A stretch of DNA of 64,000 nt from an uncultured Coriobacteriaceae bacterium (GTDB lineage Bacteria > Actinomycetota > Coriobacteriia > Coriobacteriales > Atopobiaceae), in assembly GCA_902786015.1 (NCBI GenBank), contig CADAAU010000004.1:1-64000 (forward strand), written 5' to 3'. Below, in pieces: positions 22,111-30,849 of the stretch (its first letter is position 1; every line of letters starts with the position of its first letter). A program made the position numbers and the translations under genes. The notes below the pieces were generated by a model. The model was not told where the DNA came from. It saw nothing but the letters and a program-made list of their open reading frames with translations, and searched no databases.

Positions 22111-25100
22111 AGCTTCTGGGATGTCATATAGAGAATTTCGGCACCTTCCATAACTACGATCTGACCTTTAATGACGGACTCAATGTCGTCATGCAAGCAA
22201 ACGGTTGGGGCAAGACTACCATCGCGGCGTTCATAAAAGCCATGCTCTACGGATTCGATGGAAGGCGCGTGCGCAATGTGACGGCGAACGAAAGGCTGCG
22301 ATATAAGCCGTGGCAGGGCGGTAGGTATGGTGGCTGGCTTGACTTCGAGGCGGGCGGCAAAGAGTTTCGTGTTATACGTACGTTCGGTGCGACGGGCTCC
22401 AGAGATAAGGTGAGGGTCGTCTACATAGACACTGGAAAATCTGCTATTGGAGAGACCGGAACAAATGTTGGCGAATGGCTCTTTGGATTGGATGCGAATT
22501 CATTTCAGAAGAGTGTGTATATGGTACAGAATGGATTGAGCCTATCGGCTTCGTCCGCAAGCTTGCGTAATAGGCTGAACGCGTTGGTTAACGAAGCTGA
22601 TGATGTGGCTGGGTTCGACAAGGCGCAGGCTGGATTGGAGGAGCGCCGCAAGTATTACAAAAAGACGGGAAATCGTGGCGCAATTGCGGATGTGTCCAGA
22701 GATATTGCCAAGCTGGTGAAAGCCAATGCCAAGGCCGACGAGCAGATTTCGGAACTAAGACAAGTCGGCGGGGAGATAGAGAACTATACCTCGGCAATTA
22801 ACGTCTTGGACCGAGAGATAGATAGTGCTCAAGCGGAGCTGGAGCGAAGCCAGGCAACTTCTCATCGCGTGCAAGCCCTGAGGAAAGTCGAAGAGAAGCT
22901 GAGGGGCAGACAGCGTGAGGCACAGGCCGCCTACAATAAGGCGATATCCGAAATGGGAGGTCGCCTTCCGGATGAAAAAGCGATAAACGAAGCCAGAAAA
23001 AGCATCTTAGAGATCGGGCGGCTTGAAGAGCACTTGGCTCAGACTGAGGCTGCGATTGGAACTACGGTCAAGCAGAGAGGGTCTTTAGCCTCAAAGTATC
23101 CAAGCGGCGTACCAAGTAAAGGCGAGCTTCAGGAAATGCGCGAGAAGCTCGCTACGGTTCGAACACAGGACGCGATGCTCAATGCAACAGCGGCTACAGG
23201 GGGCGAGGGCTTCGATAGGTTGCATAGCGCGGTCACTGCGGATCCAAAGTTACTCGAACGTGCTGATGCTGCTATAGCTAAGGTCGATGACGTAACGCGC
23301 CTTATCGCGGAGGGAAGAGCTGCTACTAGGGAATTGCAAATCGCGCGAGCGGGATGGGAGGAGAGACGTAGGAGGTTGACAGCTCTTATGAAGGAGTCTG
23401 AGGAGGCAGCCTCCGCAGTTCCAAAGGGAGCGTCTACCTACTATGTGCAAGAGCTCAGAAAGGATGCGCAAGATCTGCGCTCTGTCAATGACGAGATTGC
23501 TAGGCTCGAACTGCGTCTTGAGACCTGCAATTCACGTCTCGATGAGGAGCGGGTTAAGCTTGATTCCCTTCCGGGAGGAAAGATCTGTGATGATTCAGCT
23601 GTAGAAAAACTAGATTCGGCTGCGGATGCTTGTTCCACGGCGATAGACAGCGTCAACAATGCGCGGGCAATGAGGGATGACTGCGCTGCACGACTCCATG
23701 CGTCGGAGAAAAGTGCCTACGAGGCAAAGGCACGCCTTGATGGGGAATCACATGCTGCGCAACAAGCTAAACCTGGAGTGCCGATGCCGGCGGTTGCTTG
23801 CTTTGTCGCTGCAGTTGCAGCTATCGTGGCGGGGGCGATGTTTGGTCCTGTCCTTTTTATAGTTGGAGCAGTTATAGTCGTCGTTGGCGTGGTTTTGCTA
23901 AGAGGGAATGGCGCCAAGACATCGGCGGGGCCAAGTGAGGAGAAGTTACGTGCTTCGCGTGAAGCGGATAACGAGGTGGAAGAAGCTCGATCCGCGCTTA
24001 ACGTAGCCGAGAATCAGCTCGTAGAGGCGCAAGCGAAGGCGCGAGAAGCCAATGACGACCTGATGTCAATCGTGGAAGAGCTTTTTCCTGGAGAGAGCTT
24101 TGATAGTGCGTCAATCGCTGTTCAAGTCCCCGTGCTTCAGGAACGCCTTGGCGCATGGCCCAAACAAGCAAAGAGAGTTGAGGAGGCGCGTCAGCAAGTT
24201 GACCTCGTTTCATCTGAGTTGGAATTGGCAAGAGAACATGCAGACGATATTGCTGATAAGTATGCGGATATAGAGGGAGGCGGATACTCGCAAAAAGCCG
24301 CGTCTATGGAGGCGAGGGCATCTGACCTCGAGAGGCTGTTGGGCGCGGACGCCGATGCGCGACGAAGGCTCGAGAATGCTATTGCAGAGGCACTGTCCAT
24401 AGATGTCACGGATTTGGACGAGACAAAGATGGACGCGTTCCTTGTCGCTCTTGAACGAGAAGATCCACCGGAGGTGGAGAAGCTTGAGCGCAAGGAGCGT
24501 GAGGCTCATGATGTGTCCCACGAATACGCTGCTGAGCTGAGCGCCCTTTTGAAGTCCTTTGGCGATAAAGGCGTGGGCGTTGATGAAATAGCCGTAGGAT
24601 CTGAGCGCCTTTCGAGGACGGTTTCGGCATATCGTGCATGGAGATCTCGCCAAAAGATAGCAGAGAAGAAACAATCGGACAGGATGAGACTCATTGCCTT
24701 GGAGAAAAACCGAATTGCCGAATGGGCAAATAGGATTGGTGTCGGTCGTATCGATGATCTTTCGGATGAGTGGTTCGATTCGGTGGAGGATGATATATCG
24801 GCCATCGAAAAGCTCTTATGGGAGGAAAAGCGCGCAAGAACCGATGCAATCGCAGCGCAAAAAAGCCTGCGCAATCTTCGCAGGCAAGTTGATACCTTCT
24901 TCACCAAATATGGAGTAAGGATTCAGGGAGAGCTGAGTCCTGCGCTCGATGGTCTATTGGAACGGACTAACGAAGTTTCCAATCTCAAACAAGCATTACG
25001 ACAGACTGATGCTGAGCTCGCACAGTGGCTTAGCGAGAATCAGGAGATTCTGGAATCTGCCCGGCATTCGATGTCATCGGGAGGCCAGAGCGGGATGACA

Positions 25101-26168
25101 GGCAATCTTGAGATGCTAAGGCGGCAACGCGATTCGCTTCTGAGGGAGAAGGCGAAGCAAGAGGAGCATCGGAACGCCCTGCTGCAATCGCTTGAGGGGA
25201 GGCTATCCGTTCGTCAGGAGCTCGAGCTTCTTTCAAAGAGGAAACAGAAGGCAACGACAAATCTGTTCACTATCCAGAAGACGTCCGAGTATTTGCGTCG
25301 AGCGCGCGAGGGACTCGATGGACGGTATTTAGGTGATTTGGCAGACCGATTCTCTGATTATGCCAACGCATTGCTTGGTAATGAGGAGATTCAGGTGACC
25401 GTTAATCCTGACTTCGATGTGGAGGTATACGAAGGGCGTGTTGCTCACGATGTTGCAGGTTACTCCACGGGATATCGAGATCTGCTTGACATGTGTTTTC
25501 GCATGGCACTCGTCGACACCGTGTTCCAGGCTGAATCACCGTTCTTAATACTGGACGATCCATTTGCGAGTATGGACGCGGAGAAAATAGGTAGTTCGAT
25601 TTCGCTTCTGCAATCACTTGCTACCAAGTATCAGATCATCTACTTCACTTGTCACCCGTCGCGAACCGAGGGTGAGGTAGCGAACAGTGAGCGAGTTGCG
25701 TTCGTTCTTCCCGAGCAAAGAGCGCGGCGTGAACTGCCTAGAGCACGTGCAAAACGAGATGCTGAGGAGCGCGCAAAAGCTCAGGAGGAACTTGTGGCGT
25801 CTTATATGGTTGTCCCCGTATCCAGAGGACGTGTCTCCATAGCCCCGACTGGTGGACGGCACAGCATCGACAGCAACCTCTTTTGTGCGAGATTTGGTGT
25901 GGATGATTCCTTAGGCTCTGGGGACAACGCCTTTGAAGTGCATTTTATAGATGGTAAAGGACGAGTTCTTTGTGACAGGCAGTCCGTCGAGGTGATTGGA
26001 GGGCGAATAGTGCCCGACAAGGTGAGGTTCAGCCTCGCTACCCACGACGATAGTGGTGACACTTACGACATGATTATCCATGAAGACGGACGCGAGCCAG
26101 CCGAGTTGGCTGCACGAATACCTTATAAGGCTGAGGTTTCGTTCGCATCCGACGACTTTGGGTTCTAG
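22107..26168 (+). CDS. Rad50/SbcC (YhaN)-like ATPase with membrane hairpin and C-terminal extension
   Basis: 1353 residues. The N-terminus MKLLGCHIENFGTFHNYDLT with NGWGKTT (Walker A, about residues 32-38) is SMC/Rad50-type (AAA_27, YhaN-like). Long coiled coils follow, and near residues 555-600 two hydrophobic helices (AVACFVAAVAAIVAGAMF and LFIVGAVIVVVGVVLL) interrupt them, as in YhaN. The second ABC half has signature STGYRDLLDMCFRMAL (about 1118) and Walker B FLILDDPFASMD (about 1145). A further 180-residue extension ends SDDFGF, like PglZ. It is expected to be membrane-attached and to bind DNA ends or unusual DNA with the Mre11-like partner; the role in defence is inference. Confidence 0.8.
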   Translation: MKLLGCHIENFGTFHNYDLTFNDGLNVVMQANGWGKTTIAAFIKAMLYGFDGRRVRNVTANERLRYKPWQGGRYGGWLDFEAGGKEFRVIRTFGATGSRDKVRVVYIDTGKSAIGETGTNVGEWLFGLDANSFQKSVYMVQNGLSLSASSASLRNRLNALVNEADDVAGFDKAQAGLEERRKYYKKTGNRGAIADVSRDIAKLVKANAKADEQISELRQVGGEIENYTSAINVLDREIDSAQAELERSQATSHRVQALRKVEEKLRGRQREAQAAYNKAISEMGGRLPDEKAINEARKSILEIGRLEEHLAQTEAAIGTTVKQRGSLASKYPSGVPSKGELQEMREKLATVRTQDAMLNATAATGGEGFDRLHSAVTADPKLLERADAAIAKVDDVTRLIAEGRAATRELQIARAGWEERRRRLTALMKESEEAASAVPKGASTYYVQELRKDAQDLRSVNDEIARLELRLETCNSRLDEERVKLDSLPGGKICDDSAVEKLDSAADACSTAIDSVNNARAMRDDCAARLHASEKSAYEAKARLDGESHAAQQAKPGVPMPAVACFVAAVAAIVAGAMFGPVLFIVGAVIVVVGVVLLRGNGAKTSAGPSEEKLRASREADNEVEEARSALNVAENQLVEAQAKAREANDDLMSIVEELFPGESFDSASIAVQVPVLQERLGAWPKQAKRVEEARQQVDLVSSELELAREHADDIADKYADIEGGGYSQKAASMEARASDLERLLGADADARRRLENAIAEALSIDVTDLDETKMDAFLVALEREDPPEVEKLERKEREAHDVSHEYAAELSALLKSFGDKGVGVDEIAVGSERLSRTVSAYRAWRSRQKIAEKKQSDRMRLIALEKNRIAEWANRIGVGRIDDLSDEWFDSVEDDISAIEKLLWEEKRARTDAIAAQKSLRNLRRQVDTFFTKYGVRIQGELSPALDGLLERTNEVSNLKQALRQTDAELAQWLSENQEILESARHSMSSGGQSGMTGNLEMLRRQRDSLLREKAKQEEHRNALLQSLEGRLSVRQELELLSKRKQKATTNLFTIQKTSEYLRRAREGLDGRYLGDLADRFSDYANALLGNEEIQVTVNPDFDVEVYEGRVAHDVAGYSTGYRDLLDMCFRMALVDTVFQAESPFLILDDPFASMDAEKIGSSISLLQSLATKYQIIYFTCHPSRTEGEVANSERVAFVLPEQRARRELPRARAKRDAEERAKAQEELVASYMVVPVSRGRVSIAPTGGRHSIDSNLFCARFGVDDSLGSGDNAFEVHFIDGKGRVLCDRQSVEVIGGRIVPDKVRFSLATHDDSGDTYDMIIHEDGREPAELAARIPYKAEVSFASDDFGF

Positions 26169-26209
26169 CACACAAACGCGTCATGCGCAAAGATAGGAGA
26201 GGCACAGAT

Positions 26210-28381
26210 ATGGCACAGGCACAGTCGACGGCAATACCCCACTTGGAGACTGACGAGCTTGACGTAAAGGCAGTCGAGCACTTTGGCGGAAAGATCGTGC
26301 GCAAAGACCTCACGGCGATGATGAAGCGGGGAGCAAACGTGCCCACGTTCGTGCTCGAGTACCTGCTTGGAATGTATTGCGCCACCGATGACGAAGAGAT
26401 GGTGGAGGAGGGCGTTTCTCGCATACGCAAAATCCTCACCGACAACTACGTTCGCGCGGACGAGTCGGAGGCCATCAAGTCAAAGATTAGAGAACTAGGC
26501 CAATATACCATCATCGACAAAGTGCACGCCAAACTCGATGAGTACAAGGACATTTACGTTGCGAGCTTCACGAACCTTGCCATTGAGCCGTTCGTAATGC
26601 CCGCCGAATACGTGCGCAATTACACGAAGATTCTGCAGGGCGGCATCTGGTGCATCATGCGCATAGAGTACCTGCAGCCAGGCGACGAAAACGAGGACGC
26701 ACTGGCTGACATCTTCGACGACGAGCCCAGGCCCAAGCCCAAAAAGAAGGGCAACAAGCGCGGTCCCGAGGACAGCCCGTTCCACGTGGTGAGCCTCAAG
26801 CCCATCCAGATGCCCAATTTGGATTTGGACTCCATGATTGAGCTGCGTCGCGAGTTCACTACCAAGGAGTGGATGGACCTCCTGCTGCGCAGCTGCGGTT
26901 ACGAGCCCGATGCGCTTACCGACAAGCAGAAGATGCACTTCATCGAGCGCATGGTGCCGCTTGCGGAGCGAAACTACAACCTATGCGAGCTCGGTCCGCG
27001 TGGAACGGGCAAGAGCCACGTGTACAAGGAGATATCGCCCTACTCGATTCTGCTCTCGGGCGGGCAGACCACGACGGCGAACCTCTTTGGGCGCATGAAC
27101 GCGAGCATGCGTGCCGGATCTATGGAACGCGTGGGACTCGTGGGCAACTGGGACTGCGTGACGTTCGACGAGGTGGCGGGCATGCGGTTCAAGGACATGA
27201 ATGCCATCCAGATCCTCAAGGACTACATGGCCTCGGGCTCGTTCGCGCGTGGCAAGGATCAGCTAAATGCCGACGCCTCCATCGTGTACGAAGGCAACAT
27301 CAATGATACCGTTGCCAACGTGCTCAAGACCACGCATCTCTTTGATCCGTTCCCGCCGGAGTTCAACGACGACTCGGCGTTCTTCGACCGCATCCACTGT
27401 TACCTTCCGGGGTGGGAGGTGCCCAAGATGCGCTCAGACCTGCTAACCGATCACTACGGGCTCATTACGGACTGCCTGGCTGAGTTCTGCCGCGAGATGC
27501 GCAAACGCGACTACACGCACCTCATCGATCAGTACTTCCGTCTGAACAGTGACTTCAACAAGCGCGACGAGATAGGCGTGCGCAAGAACTTCTCCGGTTT
27601 GGCCAAGCTGTTGTTCCCCGATGAGGTGATGACCAAGGACGACGCAAAGATGCTCCTGGAGTATGCGGTCGAGGGACGACGACGCGTAAAGGAGCAGCTC
27701 AAGATTATGGCAGGCGTGGAGTTCATAGACGTGAACTTGGGCTACATCGACGCAGACAATCCCATGGAAACGCGCGTGGTTCCCGTGCCGGAACAGAGCG
27801 AAGACACGCTGGTGCCCGACGGCACGCTCATGCCTGGCCATGTGTTCGGCATAGGGCGTGCGCTCGACGGAGACTATGCCATATACAAGCTGGAGAACAA
27901 AGCGGTCGCGGGCGAGTGCAAGTTCCAAATCGAGGGGTTGGGGTCGAACCGACGCGTCAAGGACACGATGGAGGCGGCCTTTAGGTTCTTCGAGAACAAC
28001 GCAAACCGAGTTGCCGCGGGTATGCGGGTTGCCGAGAAAGACTATCTCATGTTCTTTAACGACCTGCAGTCCAAGGGCCTGTCGGACGAGGTATCGCTTG
28101 CCGAGTTCGTTGGTCTTTGCTCGGCCGCTTGCAACCGTCCCGTTACAGCATCCACGGTCGTTCCGGGCATCCTGCGACTCTCTGGCACGATGGACGAGCT
28201 CCGCGGACTCGAGGACATCATGCGCGTCGCAAAGAACGCCGGTGCGCGCAAGGTGCTTCTGCCGCTGGGATGCATCCGTGACATACAGAACATCAGTCCC
28301 GAGCTTCTTGCGAGCGTGAGTCCGGACTTCTATCCCGATGGCGATGCCGTGGCGGCCGCTCGCAAGGCGCTGGACATCTAG
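26210..28381 (+). CDS. brxL: BREX system Lon-like protein BrxL
   Basis: 723 residues from the ATG at 26210, which has GGAGAGG upstream; an in-frame ATG at 26183 has no site. The N-terminal domain (LDVKAVEHFGGKIVRKDLTA) and KxxxFVLEYLLGMYC match BrxL. The AAA+ core has Walker A GPRGTGKS (about residue 262) and Walker B CVTFDEVAG (about 315). The C-terminal Lon-like domain (PVTASTVVPGILRLSGTMDE, ARKVLLPLGCIRDI) lacks an obvious GPSAG catalytic serine, as is usual for BrxL, which is regarded as a DNA-engaging AAA+ ring. BrxL occurs in type 1 and type 4 BREX. Here it follows the Rad50-like gene. Confidence 0.9.
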   Translation: MAQAQSTAIPHLETDELDVKAVEHFGGKIVRKDLTAMMKRGANVPTFVLEYLLGMYCATDDEEMVEEGVSRIRKILTDNYVRADESEAIKSKIRELGQYTIIDKVHAKLDEYKDIYVASFTNLAIEPFVMPAEYVRNYTKILQGGIWCIMRIEYLQPGDENEDALADIFDDEPRPKPKKKGNKRGPEDSPFHVVSLKPIQMPNLDLDSMIELRREFTTKEWMDLLLRSCGYEPDALTDKQKMHFIERMVPLAERNYNLCELGPRGTGKSHVYKEISPYSILLSGGQTTTANLFGRMNASMRAGSMERVGLVGNWDCVTFDEVAGMRFKDMNAIQILKDYMASGSFARGKDQLNADASIVYEGNINDTVANVLKTTHLFDPFPPEFNDDSAFFDRIHCYLPGWEVPKMRSDLLTDHYGLITDCLAEFCREMRKRDYTHLIDQYFRLNSDFNKRDEIGVRKNFSGLAKLLFPDEVMTKDDAKMLLEYAVEGRRRVKEQLKIMAGVEFIDVNLGYIDADNPMETRVVPVPEQSEDTLVPDGTLMPGHVFGIGRALDGDYAIYKLENKAVAGECKFQIEGLGSNRRVKDTMEAAFRFFENNANRVAAGMRVAEKDYLMFFNDLQSKGLSDEVSLAEFVGLCSAACNRPVTASTVVPGILRLSGTMDELRGLEDIMRVAKNAGARKVLLPLGCIRDIQNISPELLASVSPDFYPDGDAVAAARKALDI

Positions 28382-28390
28382 GAGGATCCC

Positions 28391-29752
28391 ATGAATGCGG
28401 ATGAGCTAAAAGATACCATGGCGCTTGCCGGTGAGGCGTTTGCGGATGGGCTTGCGACCAACGAAGAGCGTCGGCGAGAACAGGAAGAAGCACGAGTCGT
28501 GGCAGAGGCGCGCTCGTATGCGCTGGGTAAGGTAAGTGATTTCCTAACGCTCGAGCGTCGGACCAATCGCCACAAGGTCGTTTCCGCCGTGGGAACTTAC
28601 TGCTCCAAAGCACGCGAAGATGTGCTCGACAAGCTGAAGAACGACAAGAGGATGCCTCGCTCGATCAACTACCTCGAGCGTTATAACGCGCTCCTTGGAA
28701 TGGACAATCGTGCGGAGGTGCTCAGACGCCTAGATCAAACCATTGCCAAGGCAGAGTGCATAATCGATGAGGTAGGCGAGGTGGATGTGGACTCCGCTCT
28801 TACTGAAGCGGCGCAGACCTATGCCGATAGAGTGCGGCTGCTGGACGGGATTGTGGTCTGTGACGCGGAGGAGCAGGTCGCAGATAGGACGGAGGAAGTT
28901 CCCTTAAGCCTTTTGGCCACCAGAATAGAGTCGGATGAGCAGCTCCACCGTGCTATAGACAACGCGTTTGACAGGGCGTTTGACTCGCAGACGGATGCCG
29001 AGGCAGAGCTTCTGGCGCAGATCGCAAACAGGAACGAAAGGATGGAGAAGCTCAAGCAGCAGGTCGTGGATGCGGCGGTTTATGCGGAGGAAGAAGTAAA
29101 GGCTACGATGCGCGTCGACGCACAGAGTGTTGCGGGCAACGTTCTTTCCCTTCCAACGTTTCCCGAGTTCGAAGGGGGTACGGCTCTCTCTGCCGAGTTG
29201 GACGTGGACGAGCTTCGCGAGCTTGCAGTGGAGGTTCGCAAGTCATTCCGTACGTTTAGGCAGGTCGTGCAGGACAACGGGCTCTTTGCGGCATTTGCAT
29301 CCGAGGGTTCGTTTGGGGCCTGCAGTGGGTGGCGCTTTGGCTTCTGGTGGGATGACTTCCTCTACGACATGAGCGAGTACGAAGGCGAGATTCCAGGGCA
29401 CAACAAGGTGAGGGACATCGCTACCGTCGTGGAAGAAGACGAAGGCGGAGACAGCCTGCAGAAGAGCATCGAGCGCATGCGGGGCTTCAACAAGAAGCGC
29501 TACTGGGGCATGCTCGATGACGACTTCGACGAGCATGTCGAGGCGTTCTGGTACGGCTTCAAGAAGCTCATGGAGGGCGTGAACGGACTGTACCGCATGA
29601 ACCCGGCGACGTTCAACCAATACTGCAACGACATAGCCGAGGACGTCAAGCAGGCGACCCTAGACGTTGGTGCGGGCTACATGGACGCGCACCAAGCGGC
29701 GGAGTTCGTAAAAGAGGTCGAAAAGCGAGCGAAGGCGTGGAAAAGCGACTGA
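28391..29752 (+). CDS. Helical protein of unknown function at the end of the PglZ-BrxL operon
   Basis: 453 residues with a strong GGAGG site 9 bp after brxL, so surely co-transcribed. It is almost all alpha-helical and acidic. The N-terminal part (EERRREQEEARVVAEARSYA) and the middle (AELLAQIANRNERMEKLKQQ) are coiled-coil-like. A distinctive aromatic patch follows: FGACSGWRFGFWWDDFLYDM, then KKRYWGMLDDDFDEHVEAFW. I recognise no family. Position suggests an accessory or sensor subunit of the system. Confidence 0.75.
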   Translation: MNADELKDTMALAGEAFADGLATNEERRREQEEARVVAEARSYALGKVSDFLTLERRTNRHKVVSAVGTYCSKAREDVLDKLKNDKRMPRSINYLERYNALLGMDNRAEVLRRLDQTIAKAECIIDEVGEVDVDSALTEAAQTYADRVRLLDGIVVCDAEEQVADRTEEVPLSLLATRIESDEQLHRAIDNAFDRAFDSQTDAEAELLAQIANRNERMEKLKQQVVDAAVYAEEEVKATMRVDAQSVAGNVLSLPTFPEFEGGTALSAELDVDELRELAVEVRKSFRTFRQVVQDNGLFAAFASEGSFGACSGWRFGFWWDDFLYDMSEYEGEIPGHNKVRDIATVVEEDEGGDSLQKSIERMRGFNKKRYWGMLDDDFDEHVEAFWYGFKKLMEGVNGLYRMNPATFNQYCNDIAEDVKQATLDVGAGYMDAHQAAEFVKEVEKRAKAWKSD

Positions 29753-29899
29753 TCCAACAAAGCGCTCGTGCCACTTGGCATCGACCGACGCTTCTCGGCA
29801 GCCCAGTCCGCGCTAGCGTAGAATGAGATGGTTCGGATAACCGATTGATGACCGTGCACGACGCGAGGCTACGAGGTTGAAATTAGATGGGGGCACACA

Positions 29900-30688
29900 A
29901 TGCGAAGCGCGTTACGGAGTGCTGTGTGGGGAGCCGCTGTGGGAGACGCACTGGGCGTCCCCTTTGAGTTCAAGAGCAGAGACACCTTTGAATGCACGGA
30001 CATGGTGGGGTTTGGCACTCATCATCAGCCCGCTGGCACTTGGAGCGACGATACGGCAATGATGCTTGCCACCTGCGACAGCGTGCGCAGAACCGGCGGC
30101 GTCGATACGGACGATCTTTTGAGGAGCTTTAGACGCTGGTTTGACGAGGGCGCCTATACTCCCGATGGGACTGTGTTCGATTACGGTGGTACCACGGCTG
30201 AGGCGTTGAGGTTGGGTCATGGCCTCTCTGGCAAATGGGACAACGGCAATGGTGCGCTTATGCGCATCGCTCCGCTGGCGTTTTGTGAGGCGACTGACGA
30301 CGAAGTAAGGGCGGCTTCTGCCGTCACGCATGCGCATCGCATATCTACCGAGGCATGCGTCGAGTTCGTGCACCTGCTGAGGGAAGCTGCGGCGCAGCCC
30401 GATCACACCCACAGTCGTCTGCTCTCTGAGTTCGAAGGCATGTCGCGCTCGGATGTCCGCTCTGGTGGATACGTGCTCGACACTCTCGCTGCTGCCAAAT
30501 GGTGCTTTTCCACGACCTCTACGTACCGGGACTGTGTCCTTGTCGCAGTGAACCTCGGTTCCGACACCGATACCACCGCATGTGTGGCGGGTGCGCTCGC
30601 GGGAACTGCCTATGGGATCGATGCTATTCCACAAAAGTGGTTGGATGCCATGCGCGGCAAGGACGTGCTGGAGGCTACGCTGTTCTGA
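29900..30688 (+). CDS. ADP-ribosylglycohydrolase family protein
   Basis: 262 residues, full length for the DraG/ARH family. Metal-binding and catalytic motifs are all present: GAAVGDALGVPFEF at the N-terminus, GTWSDDTAMMLA near residue 50, GNGALMRIAPLAF in the middle and NLGSDTDTTACVAGALAG near residue 210. Such enzymes remove ADP-ribose from proteins or nucleic acids, or cleave related compounds. The ATG has GGGG seven bases upstream. It follows the PglZ-BrxL operon on the same strand after a 147-bp gap, so it may or may not belong to it. Confidence 0.9.
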   Translation: MRSALRSAVWGAAVGDALGVPFEFKSRDTFECTDMVGFGTHHQPAGTWSDDTAMMLATCDSVRRTGGVDTDDLLRSFRRWFDEGAYTPDGTVFDYGGTTAEALRLGHGLSGKWDNGNGALMRIAPLAFCEATDDEVRAASAVTHAHRISTEACVEFVHLLREAAAQPDHTHSRLLSEFEGMSRSDVRSGGYVLDTLAAAKWCFSTTSTYRDCVLVAVNLGSDTDTTACVAGALAGTAYGIDAIPQKWLDAMRGKDVLEATLF

Positions 30689-30849
30689 CCATCCTCTCGT
30701 CTTGGCGATGCGTGTGGTGAGGACCGCTCCGAACTGTTTGCTCAACGATTGTCGGGCCAACTGTTCGCTTGCAAGAAAACAAACTTCTGCAGCGTGATTT
30801 ATAATCTGGATGCCCAAAATGCCAAGGCCAGACGTATGAGGTAGTCGTA

